64,000 nucleotides of DNA, taken from assembly GCA_004293915.1 (NCBI GenBank), contig RDZG01000058.1:56799-120798 (forward strand), written 5' to 3'. Position numbers and translations under genes: made by a program. Below are positions 1 through 7,556 of this stretch, piece by piece. The notes under the pieces are model-generated. The model was not told the DNA's origin and ran no database searches. It saw only the letters and a list, made by a program, of their open reading frames with translations. How positions within the stretch are numbered: position 1 is the first letter of the stretch; the number at the start of each line of letters is the position of its first letter. The stretch is from Bacteroidota bacterium. GTDB taxonomy: Bacteria; Bacteroidota; Bacteroidia; Cytophagales; UBA9547.

Positions 1-577
1 TATTCCACCTCCCGTAAATGCTTCACAATATTATATTTCTGAAAAGCCAAAAGAATATTATTTTATTGTTTCAAGATTAGAGTTTTATAAAAAAGTAGAT
101 ATAGTAGTTAATGTATTTAATAAATTAGGAAAAAATTTAATTGTAGTTGGAAAAGGCACGCAAGAAGAATATTTAAAATCAATAGCAAAATCTAATATAA
201 CTTTCAAAAAAGGACTTTCTGGAGCCGAATTAGCTGATTTATACGCTAATTGCAAAGGTTTTTTGATGCCACAACACGAAGATTATGGCATAACTCCACT
301 CGAAGCAAATGCTTCGGGCAGGCCCGTAATTGCTTATGCCAAAGGCGGAGTTTTGGAAACTATGATTCCATATACTAATAACGAAAACGAATGCACAGCT
401 TTGTTTTTTGAGCATCAAACCGAAGAAAGTTTGACAGAAGCCATTTTGAAATTTGAAACCTTGAAATTTAATTCCCAATTCATTAGAAACCATGCAGAAA
501 AATTTGACGAACCTATTTTTGTTGAAAAAATAAAAAACTTTGTGTTAGAAAAAGCCAATGAAAAAGGGTTGAAGTAA
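1..577 (+). CDS. Glycosyltransferase family 4 (GT-B), 3' part
   Basis: This is the C-terminal ~190 residues of a retaining GT-B glycosyltransferase whose start lies before the window; the reading frame is open from base 2. It contains the donor-binding half: a Rossmann-like segment (FIVSRLEFYKKVDIVV), a LIVVGKG strand, and the GT4 signature EDYGITPLEANASGRPVIA with the E-x7-E spacing that binds the nucleotide-sugar. Family knowledge points to transfer of a hexose, often mannose, in polysaccharide or O-antigen synthesis on the cytoplasmic face of the membrane; the exact sugar cannot be read from this fragment. It converges with the PLP enzyme at 596, with only 18 bp between the two stops. Confidence 0.85.
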   Translation, partial: IPPPVNASQYYISEKPKEYYFIVSRLEFYKKVDIVVNVFNKLGKNLIVVGKGTQEEYLKSIAKSNITFKKGLSGAELADLYANCKGFLMPQHEDYGITPLEANASGRPVIAYAKGGVLETMIPYTNNENECTALFFEHQTEESLTEAILKFETLKFNSQFIRNHAEKFDEPIFVEKIKNFVLEKANEKGLK

Positions 578-595
578 AGTAAAATTTCAAATTTA

Positions 596-1507
596 CTAAA
601 CCCGCAATCCACCTGAATGTATAGCTAAAATCGATGTATTTGGCTTAAAGTAACCTTTTTTTATCAAATCAAAAATCCCAAAAAACATTTTTCCTGTATA
701 TACAAACTCGATTGGCATTTGAAATTGAAGTTCAAAATCCGAAATAAATTTTTTCAACTCACTTGTGTATTTTGCATATCCTCCGAAATGGTAATCAGTG
801 TTTATTTCCCAATTTGTATATTTTTTTGCATTTGATTGTGATATCAAATTAGCCACATCATATTTTAAAAAATCGCCTTTTAGGCTAGAAAACCCAATTA
901 TATTCGACAGATTTTGAGATGCTTGTATGATTCCTGCCATTGTTCCACCTGTACCTACACACGCACAGATGAAATCAAATTTTTTAAAATCTCGTTGGTC
1001 TATAATTTCTTCACATCCTTTTATTGCCAAATCGTTTGTGCCTCCTTCGGGTAAAATTAGTATGGATTCAGGTATATAATTTTCAATAATTTTGCTTAAA
1101 ATAGTATAGTTTTTTTCTTGTGTAAGTATTTTATACGTGGTTCTATCAACAAAAATAAGCTTCATTCCGCATGTGTTTTGTGCAAAATCTAATGTAAAAT
1201 TTAGTTCTTTAATTTCTTCCCCACGAATAATTCCAATCGTATTAAATCCAAAAACTTTCCCTGCCGCAGCTGTAGCATAAATATGGTTCGAAAATGCCCC
1301 TCCAAAGGTTAAAAGCGTTTTTTTATTTGTTTTTTTTGCAAAATCTAAATTGTATTTGAGTTTTCGCCATTTGTTTCCTGCAATTTGAGGATGAATCAAA
1401 TAATCTGCTTTTACGAAAAGTTTAATGTTATGGTTATTCAAAAAATCGGATTTTAGAGCTACAATTTGAGCTAAATTCTCATTGGGGTATGTAAAATCTA
1501 AATTCAA
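596..1507 (-). CDS. PLP-dependent ACC deaminase / D-cysteine desulfhydrase family enzyme
   Basis: A 303-residue fold-type II PLP enzyme. The PLP lysine motif is GNKWRKLKYN near residue 44, followed by FGGAFSNHI (substrate carboxylate loop) and a phosphate-binding GTGGTMAG near residue 187. Length and motifs fit the ACC deaminase/D-cysteine desulfhydrase family, which deaminates small D- or cyclic amino acids to a keto acid and ammonia in the cytoplasm. Most Bacteroidota members are annotated only at family level and true ACC deaminase activity is uncommon, so the substrate is open. Its start lies 4 bp from the stop of the upstream outer-membrane gene (1511), so the two are probably co-transcribed. 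Confidence 0.82.
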   Translation of the reverse strand: MNLDFTYPNENLAQIVALKSDFLNNHNIKLFVKADYLIHPQIAGNKWRKLKYNLDFAKKTNKKTLLTFGGAFSNHIYATAAAGKVFGFNTIGIIRGEEIKELNFTLDFAQNTCGMKLIFVDRTTYKILTQEKNYTILSKIIENYIPESILILPEGGTNDLAIKGCEEIIDQRDFKKFDFICACVGTGGTMAGIIQASQNLSNIIGFSSLKGDFLKYDVANLISQSNAKKYTNWEINTDYHFGGYAKYTSELKKFISDFELQFQMPIEFVYTGKMFFGIFDLIKKGYFKPNTSILAIHSGGLRV

Positions 1508-1510
1508 AAT

Positions 1511-2089
1511 TTAAAAGAAAAATCCAGTTCTAATCACAAACGGACCGTAGATACTATTTGGGTTTCTGTTATTAAAATTGTATAAAACAGTAACCATCAT
1601 GCCTCCTCTATTTCCAAATCGAACCAAATATCCACCTCCAAGCATAGGTAAAGTTGTCCAAATACGTTCTTCGTAACCAGATCTAAATTGTGCTGTATTT
1701 AGAAACGAAACTTCGCCAGTGGCAAAAAAATCTTCTGTAATCATAAAGCGTGCAAAAGGAGCCAATCCATAAACCGAATAGCCAGGAATAAATCGCTGTT
1801 TGGCATAAATATAGGTAAAGATTCCCCCAAGCGAAAATCTTTCTGTGATTTTATAGCCTACCAAAGGCGATATTTGAATTGCGGTAATTGTACCAAATTG
1901 CAAGCCAATATTTCCGCCAAAATATAATTTATCCCAAACATTATTTTCTTCCATGGGTGGTTTTGGCTGTTCTTTTTTGGGTTGCTCAGCAACTTGTTTT
2001 GCTTTTTCTGGGTCGTAATATTGTGCAAAAACATTGTTAGCATTTAGCGTAATAAAAATTATAATCAGGAAGTAAATTCGTGCAAACAT
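1511..2089 (-). CDS. Small outer-membrane beta-barrel protein, unknown function
   Basis: 192 residues with a clear N-terminal signal peptide (hydrophobic run ending NNVFA-QYYD), a charged proline-rich linker (about residues 27-48), then alternating aromatic/glycine strands typical of a small beta-barrel and a terminal phenylalanine run (GFFF), the usual C-terminal outer-membrane insertion signal. I do not recognise a named family. The strand pattern (FGGNIGLQFG, YKITERFSLGG, GGGYLVRFGNRGG) resembles the alpha-type opacity/OmpW-like porins common in Bacteroidota. It lies upstream of and close to the PLP enzyme, but nothing links their functions. Confidence 0.7.
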   Translation of the reverse strand: MFARIYFLIIIFITLNANNVFAQYYDPEKAKQVAEQPKKEQPKPPMEENNVWDKLYFGGNIGLQFGTITAIQISPLVGYKITERFSLGGIFTYIYAKQRFIPGYSVYGLAPFARFMITEDFFATGEVSFLNTAQFRSGYEERIWTTLPMLGGGYLVRFGNRGGMMVTVLYNFNNRNPNSIYGPFVIRTGFFF

Positions 2090-2132
2090 GATTCTAATTT
2101 AGTGAAATTTATCTAATTATTAGTTTACTTTT

Positions 2133-3836
2133 CTAAAATTTTCTTTTTCTATTTGCTAAATAGGTTTCTACATCGGCTAACGTTTTTGAATTAAAGTTCA
2201 TTTCTGCCGTAAGTCCGCCTTTTCTACCTACACAAACGCCAAAATGTACATCTTTTAATCCAACTAATTCGTGTGCATCAGGGTTTACACTCAACATTAC
2301 ACCTTTTTCTAATGCATAATGAATATACCTCCAATCCAAATCCAATCGCCAAGGATTTGCATTTATTTCTATTATGACTTTATTTGCAGCACAAGCATCT
2401 ATAATTTTTTGATAATCAATAGGATAGCCTTGTCTTCGGAGCAAAAGCCTGCCTGTTGGATGTCCCAAAAAAGTAGTAAATGGATTTTCGATTGCTTTAA
2501 TTAATCGCTCGGTTGCTTTTTGGATATCCATTTTTAAATTCGAATGTATAGAAGCGACTATAAAATCAAACGTTTTTAAAATTTCGTTTGGATAATCAAG
2601 TGAACCATCGCCTAAAATATCAGATTCAATGCCTTTAAAAATCTTGAAATTTGGACCTATTTTGTCGTTTAATTCATCTATTTCGGCATGTTGTTTCAAA
2701 ATTGCATCTGGTTTTAATCCTCCTGCATAGTTTGCAGTTTGCGAATGGTCCGAAATTCCGAAATAGCTGTATCCCAACTCCCTACAATAACTTACCATTT
2801 CTTCTATTGTATTTTCGCCATCGCTGTATTTGCTATGATTATGAAAACTTCCTTTTATGTCTGAATCACAAATTAGTTTTGGTAATTTATTGTTTTTTGC
2901 AGCCTCAATTTCAAAATATCCTTCACGCAATTCGGGTTCTATAAAAGGCAAATTTTGTGAAATAAAAAATTCGTTTTCTGATGAAAACGAATTTGATTTT
3001 AAAACTTTACTAACCGTTTCTTTTTCTGTAATCAACTGACTTAGATGCAATTGCGATGCAGTTTTTAAATACATTTCAGAGCCATAATTTGATTTTTTAG
3101 CTGTTCTAATTTCAATATTTAGTTCAGAACTTTTATAATTTCCTCGCCAAATGTATGGACTTGAATGAGCTAAATTTTGAACAAAATCAGGTTCTATATT
3201 TAATTTTTTAAATTCAAAAGCCGTGTTTTCTGCCTCAACCAAAAATTCTATTTTATCAACAATTTCGGATTTTCTACGCATGTCGCCAATCAAATCTACC
3301 TGAAATGGAGCAAAAATTGATTTTAATTTTTGTTCTAATGCTATTGCAAAGTCTTCAAAATCAGCATAATAATATTTTCCTTTTGATTTTTCTTGAAACA
3401 ATAAATACTCATATACTTCTTCTTGGAGCTTTTCGCCAATTCCTTTTATTTGAGCTAAAATATTTTGTTCACAAGCTGTTTTTAAGGCTTCAATCGTTTC
3501 TATTTGGTGCGTTTTCCAAATTGTTTGTACTTTTTTGGGACCTAAGCCAGTTATAGAAAGCATTTTTACTACTTCAATAGGTGTTTTCTCTAGTAAAACT
3601 TGTAAATCCCCAAACGTGTTTTTAGTTGAAATTTCAATAATTTTTGATGCAATACTTTTCCCTATTCCGTGTAAATTTACTAATTCATTTTCGCTCAATC
3701 CAGCAATTGGAACACCTATTTTACCAATAAAATACGATGAATTTGCATAAGATTTTACTTTGAAAATATTTTCATCGTGTAATTCTAATAATTTGCCGAA
3801 AAATTTTAGTAAATTGGCTATCTCTTTATTGCTCAT
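2133..3836 (-). CDS. polX: PolX-type protein (HhH + degenerate NTase + PHP phosphoesterase)
   Basis: 567 residues with the full bacterial PolX layout: N-terminal helix-hairpin-helix segments (LHGIGKSIASKI, ITGLGPKKVQTI, IKGIGEKLQEEV), a family X nucleotidyltransferase region (about 150-310) and a C-terminal PHP domain (about 330-567). The PHP metal ligands look intact: FHNHSKYSDG, SDHS, a Glu in KGIESD, SIHS, GHPTG and PDAH. The polymerase site does not: the usual GSxRR...D-x-D reads GDMRR...K-I-E and the third Asp is Glu (LNIEIR). I therefore expect a DNA-end phosphodiesterase/3'-5' exonuclease role in base-excision repair, with little or no polymerase activity. Start is the first ATG of the frame. 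Confidence 0.85.
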   Translation of the reverse strand: MSNKEIANLLKFFGKLLELHDENIFKVKSYANSSYFIGKIGVPIAGLSENELVNLHGIGKSIASKIIEISTKNTFGDLQVLLEKTPIEVVKMLSITGLGPKKVQTIWKTHQIETIEALKTACEQNILAQIKGIGEKLQEEVYEYLLFQEKSKGKYYYADFEDFAIALEQKLKSIFAPFQVDLIGDMRRKSEIVDKIEFLVEAENTAFEFKKLNIEPDFVQNLAHSSPYIWRGNYKSSELNIEIRTAKKSNYGSEMYLKTASQLHLSQLITEKETVSKVLKSNSFSSENEFFISQNLPFIEPELREGYFEIEAAKNNKLPKLICDSDIKGSFHNHSKYSDGENTIEEMVSYCRELGYSYFGISDHSQTANYAGGLKPDAILKQHAEIDELNDKIGPNFKIFKGIESDILGDGSLDYPNEILKTFDFIVASIHSNLKMDIQKATERLIKAIENPFTTFLGHPTGRLLLRRQGYPIDYQKIIDACAANKVIIEINANPWRLDLDWRYIHYALEKGVMLSVNPDAHELVGLKDVHFGVCVGRKGGLTAEMNFNSKTLADVETYLANRKRKF

Positions 3837-3881
3837 TAGCGTATATGTTATAATTATGCAAATAAATTACATTATTGCAAA

Positions 3882-4352
3882 ATGAAAGCTTTTTTTGTTT
3901 CGTTATTGTTATTTTTTTTATTTAATGGATGCAAAACAAGGCGATTAGTGGTTTCGGATGTAGAAGGACCAAGAATTGAATTGAAATTTAATTCTAAAAC
4001 ACCAGAAGAGCTTTTTGGAGTTTGGATGAATGCCTACGAAGAAGAAAAACTAAATGGAGAAAGTGTATATCGTCCACAAACGTATGATTTTCAGCTTTCA
4101 CGTGGTCGTTCGGGCATGGAATTTTTGCCTAATGGTACTTTTTATGAAATATATCCTGGACCAACTGATGCCTATGCGAAAATCGAAGGAAACTGGATTT
4201 ATTCTGCCAAAACAAGGAGTATTGATATTACGTTTCCAGAGAAAAATACAGTTACTTCTTCAACTAAAATCCAAGTAAATCCAAAACCTTATACCTTACT
4301 TTTGCTTTCTATTTCCAAAGAAGTTTTAAAAATCAAAAAACTTGATGATTGA
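3882..4352 (+). CDS. Small lipoprotein, unknown function
   Basis: 156 residues. The N-terminus (MKAFFVSLLLFFLFNGCKT) is a lipoprotein signal with lipobox LFNGC and predicted lipid-modified Cys17. The rest is a compact beta-rich domain with a motif PEELFGVW...GNWIYSAKTRSIDITF, reminiscent of lipocalin-like 'extracellular domain' lipoproteins of Bacteroidota (a threshold/weight pattern of G-x-W strands). I cannot name a family. It is divergent from polX (45 bp between starts) and ends before a strong hairpin terminator at 4421. Confidence 0.65.
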   Translation: MKAFFVSLLLFFLFNGCKTRRLVVSDVEGPRIELKFNSKTPEELFGVWMNAYEEEKLNGESVYRPQTYDFQLSRGRSGMEFLPNGTFYEIYPGPTDAYAKIEGNWIYSAKTRSIDITFPEKNTVTSSTKIQVNPKPYTLLLLSISKEVLKIKKLDD

Positions 4353-4420
4353 TTTTTTGCAATTAATAGTACCTATTTGTCGATATTTCAAAACGCATTA
4401 AAGCACAATAAAATAAAAAA

Positions 4421-4441
4421 GTCTTGTAGAAACTACAAGAC
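4421..4441. terminator. Bidirectional rho-independent terminator
   Basis: A perfect 9-bp stem GTCTTGTAG / CTACAAGAC with an AAA loop. It has an A-rich flank on the left (T-tract for the minus-strand sigma gene) and CTTT on the right. It sits between the convergent lipoprotein and ECF sigma genes and can serve both. Confidence 0.75.
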
Positions 4442-4479
4442 CTTTAAAATAATCAAACTAAAACACAACTAAACTTTTC

Positions 4480-4983
4480 TCAATTATACATTGAGAGCAT
4501 ATCTTTAAGCTCTTTGCGAGCAATATGAATTCTATTTTTTACTGTTCCAATTGGAATCGCTAATTTTGAAGCAATTTCGCAATACTTAAAGCCTCTGTAA
4601 TACATCATAAACGGTGCTTTTACATCTTCGTCTAAGATTCCAATGGCTTTATTTATATCTTCCAGTGCAAAGTTAATATTTGCTTGGTTAATTGCAACAT
4701 ATTTTGTAGAATTTATATAATGTAAATTTTCAGTACTATCAATAAAGGTATTTCTTTTAACCAATTTTTGATAATTCGTAATGAAAGTATTTTTCATTAT
4801 GGTATACATCCAAGCCTTAAGATTAGTTCCATCTTCGAACTTATCTTTATTCATAAAGGCTTTTATCATAGTATCTTGCAATAAATCTTTTGATTCATCA
4901 AGATCTTTAGTTAAACGCATCGCAAACGGCTTCAAAGCTTTTGCTATCGTAGTTAGATTGGCGTTGAATTCGTTTTGGGTCAT
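4480..4983 (-). CDS. ECF-family RNA polymerase sigma factor
   Basis: A cytoplasmic sigma-70 ECF factor. Region 2 (ESKDLLQDTMIKAFMNKDKF, LKAWMYTIMKNTFI) and region 4 (helix-turn-helix CEIASKLAIPIGTVKNRIHIARKEL) are both present. I place the start at the internal ATG at 4983 (MTQNEF), giving 167 residues, because that is the usual start in Bacteroidota homologues; the longer reading adds 12 unconserved residues. No anti-sigma gene is adjacent, which is common for this stress-type group. The upstream region holds an exact 17-bp direct repeat (5008-5077) that may be an autoregulatory site. Confidence 0.88.
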   Translation of the reverse strand: MTQNEFNANLTTIAKALKPFAMRLTKDLDESKDLLQDTMIKAFMNKDKFEDGTNLKAWMYTIMKNTFITNYQKLVKRNTFIDSTENLHYINSTKYVAINQANINFALEDINKAIGILDEDVKAPFMMYYRGFKYCEIASKLAIPIGTVKNRIHIARKELKDMLSMYN

Positions 4984-5007
4984 AATTTTGTTTAATTTTA
5001 ATGTAAC

Positions 5008-5077
5008 AAAGTTAAACAAAAATTATTTCAAAACAAATTTTTGTTTATTTATTTCAACAAAAAGTTAAACAAAAATT
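5008..5077. repeat. Exact 17-bp direct repeat upstream of the sigma gene
   Basis: The 17-mer AAAGTTAAACAAAAATT occurs at 5008-5024 and again at 5061-5077. Copies start 53 bp apart, about five helical turns. Both lie within 95 bp upstream of the sigma start. Read on the minus strand the core is TTTGTTTAAC. It could be a regulator or sigma-dependent promoter element; no function is demonstrated. Confidence 0.5.
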
Positions 5078-5153
5078 TGATTGTATTTATAAATTACTGA
5101 ATATTAATATGTTATTAGATTTATAAAAATATAGAATTGATGTATTTTTTATT

Positions 5154-6503
5154 TTAAAGTCCTTTTAGAACATTGCAATCCTTAAATTCTGGATCGATTT
5201 CAATAAAAACTTCGCCTTTGGTGCGATTAAACCAACTGTTGATGAGCTTGTTTTTTTTCTCTTGTATAGTTGCAAATTGTATGCGTTGGTAATCATCTTT
5301 TAGTGTGGCTTGATGTGGCAACGAAATAGATTTTAAATAAACGATACGAAATGCTTCTTTTCCATCATCGGTACGATACGGAATTGGCTCTGTTATCGAA
5401 CCAATTTTCATGGTATCGAGCCTAAAATATAGTGCTGGGTCAATTTTTTCGGCAATTAATTTTGTACTTCCAGTTTCTGAATCAGTAATCATTCCACCAG
5501 CTTCTTTGGTCATTTTATCATCAGAATACTCTTTTGCAGCTTTTTCAAATTTTATACTATCTCTTATTATTTTTGTTCTAATCGAATCTAATGATTTTAT
5601 AATTGACTCATTATCAGTTGATGACGATGTTGGTTTTAACAAAATATGACGTGAGTTATATTGATTACCTCTTCTTTCGATAAGCTGTACAATATGAAAA
5701 CCAAATTGGCTTTCAAAAACGGGTGAAGTTTCGCCTGACTTTAATTTTAAAGCTGCAGCTTCATATTCTGGCACTAATTCGCCTAATTTAAAAAAACCTA
5801 AATTGCCATTATCACGAGCCGAAAGTGGATCTTGAGAAAACTCTTTTGCCAAAACACCAAAATCTTCATTTTCTTCAACTATTTTTTTGCGAATATCATT
5901 CAATTTTTCCCTTGTCAATATTTTTTGATCTTTGCTCACTTTTGGATAAATTACAATATGTCCAACTTCCATTTCTTTTGAAAAAAACGGTAAACTATCT
6001 TTTGGAATTGAATTGTAAAATTTGCGAACTTCAGAAGGAGTAACTTTTACTTTTGCTGTGATATTATCTTGCATTTTTTGCGAAAGAAGTTGGTCTTTCA
6101 CTTGTTTGCGAAGCTCTTCTTTTAGTTTTTTGACAGATTTACCAAATTGTGCTTCGAGTTTTTCTTTTGATCCAATTTGAGCAATAAAATATTCCATTCT
6201 GCGGTCTAATTGGGCTTCGACTTGGCGTTCGTCCACATTTACCGAATCTATATCGGCTTTAGCAAGTAGTAATTTGTTTGTTAATAATTGCTCCAAAACA
6301 GCACAATTTGTTACCTCTGCTTTAAACTCTTGATTAGAGTTAATTGCCTGAATATAAGATAGTTCAAACTCTGATTTTAACAAAATTTGATTATCAACTT
6401 TTGCTATAATTTTGTCTAAAACAACTCCTTTTGGAATTTGTGCTAAAACTGAATTTAACCCGCAAAAAGCAAAAAATATAAATGAAAAAGAAAATCGAAA
6501 CAT
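5154..6503 (-). CDS. SurA-like periplasmic peptidyl-prolyl isomerase/chaperone
   Basis: 449 residues with a signal peptide (MFRFSFSFIFFAFCGLNSVLAQ), a SurA N-terminal chaperone domain (about 25-170, beginning LDKIIAKVDNQILLKSEFE) and two parvulin domains. The first runs from EVGHIVIYP to FGFHIVQLIERR, the second from SRHILLKP to about residue 385. The length and domain order match SurA, which escorts unfolded outer-membrane proteins through the periplasm and catalyses cis-trans proline isomerisation. It lies 33 bp downstream of the PorD-like gene on the same strand, and another parvulin gene is divergent, so this locus looks dedicated to outer-membrane biogenesis. Confidence 0.88.
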   Translation of the reverse strand: MFRFSFSFIFFAFCGLNSVLAQIPKGVVLDKIIAKVDNQILLKSEFELSYIQAINSNQEFKAEVTNCAVLEQLLTNKLLLAKADIDSVNVDERQVEAQLDRRMEYFIAQIGSKEKLEAQFGKSVKKLKEELRKQVKDQLLSQKMQDNITAKVKVTPSEVRKFYNSIPKDSLPFFSKEMEVGHIVIYPKVSKDQKILTREKLNDIRKKIVEENEDFGVLAKEFSQDPLSARDNGNLGFFKLGELVPEYEAAALKLKSGETSPVFESQFGFHIVQLIERRGNQYNSRHILLKPTSSSTDNESIIKSLDSIRTKIIRDSIKFEKAAKEYSDDKMTKEAGGMITDSETGSTKLIAEKIDPALYFRLDTMKIGSITEPIPYRTDDGKEAFRIVYLKSISLPHQATLKDDYQRIQFATIQEKKNKLINSWFNRTKGEVFIEIDPEFKDCNVLKGL

Positions 6504-6536
6504 GAATGAAAATACTAAATGTGGTGCAAATATAGG

Positions 6537-7442
6537 TTATTTTAATTTCTCGTATTTATCTAAATTTGTAGGATCCATAACACGAAGCAATTCGTAAATA
6601 CGAGCTTTTTCTATCGAAGAAGCTTCTTGAAAAATAGAAACAAGTTCGGTTTCTTTGGTATTGAAATAGGTTCGGAGCAAAGTAGAACTTGGTCTAACAT
6701 CGTTACACTTTTTAAGTAAGCTTATGGCATCCAGCATTTTAGCTCTACTTTCTTCAGCTTTTCCATCTTTTGCATTTTTTTGCATGGTATCAAATCCAAG
6801 TCTATGGTAAAGATAAGTTGCTTCTCTGAAATCTTTAAATTGAGGACTATTTAAGTTTTCGAAAAACCAATACCTGCTGTTTTGTCCAGAATTTGTTTCC
6901 CATGCACCATCGCCTTTTTGTTGGGCATTGTTGAGTGTTTGTAAGGCTTTGTCTAAATAAATATTTCCACCAAGTTTGCTAAACGAATCATAGTCAAGAG
7001 CCAAAACCACATAGGCATAAAATGCTAAAATTGAGCCTAAATTAGTAATATATGTATTGTCGTTGAATTCTATGGTTTGAAATTGTTGATAATCAATATT
7101 GAAATCTCTATCCAAAAAGTTTAGCATAATAGTTTCATACGAAGTATTAAAAATAGGACGAGAAGATTGAATCTGAACCGAACCTTTGTATTTTCCCAAA
7201 CTTACTTGGTCTGTTAGTTTAACCAAAATATTCATTTTGATTTTTTCTGCCGTACCAAATTTATCAGTAGTCCATTTACGATTATTTACAAATTGTTTGA
7301 TATTTTGTTCCATATCTTCAAAAATCTGTTTTTCAAGATTTTGAATCAAAGTAGCATCTACTTTTACTGTGGCTACAATATCTTGGCTAAAAGCAAATGA
7401 AACACAAAAAACAAATAGTAATGTTGATTTTATAATACACAT
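6537..7442 (-). CDS. PorD-like T9SS-associated protein (DUF4835 family)
   Basis: About 301 residues from the preferred start at 7442 (MCIIKSTLLFVFCVSFAFSQ), which gives a clean signal peptide; an upstream ATG at 7466 adds eight residues. The sequence matches the DUF4835/PorD family as I know it: an early strand (IVATVKVDATLIQNLEKQIF), PIFNTSYETIMLNFLDRDFNI, NNTYITNLGSILAFYAYVVLALDYDSF, and SRYWFFENLNSPQFKDFREA. The family is linked to type IX secretion and gliding in Bacteroidota; its molecular role is poorly defined. It is probably co-transcribed with the SurA-like gene downstream. Confidence 0.82.
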   Translation of the reverse strand: MCIIKSTLLFVFCVSFAFSQDIVATVKVDATLIQNLEKQIFEDMEQNIKQFVNNRKWTTDKFGTAEKIKMNILVKLTDQVSLGKYKGSVQIQSSRPIFNTSYETIMLNFLDRDFNIDYQQFQTIEFNDNTYITNLGSILAFYAYVVLALDYDSFSKLGGNIYLDKALQTLNNAQQKGDGAWETNSGQNSRYWFFENLNSPQFKDFREATYLYHRLGFDTMQKNAKDGKAEESRAKMLDAISLLKKCNDVRPSSTLLRTYFNTKETELVSIFQEASSIEKARIYELLRVMDPTNLDKYEKLK

Positions 7443-7556
7443 ATAATATAATAGTATACAAAGCAAACGATAATTCGATTAAGAAATTATGATTTGCAAT
7501 ATTATTTTAAAAAAATCGTTAAACTTGCAGTAAAATTAAAAAATATTAAAATAGAC

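Noticed and set aside
2319-3750. Plus-strand ORFs antisense to polX
   Set aside because: No coding support; they are shadow frames of polX.
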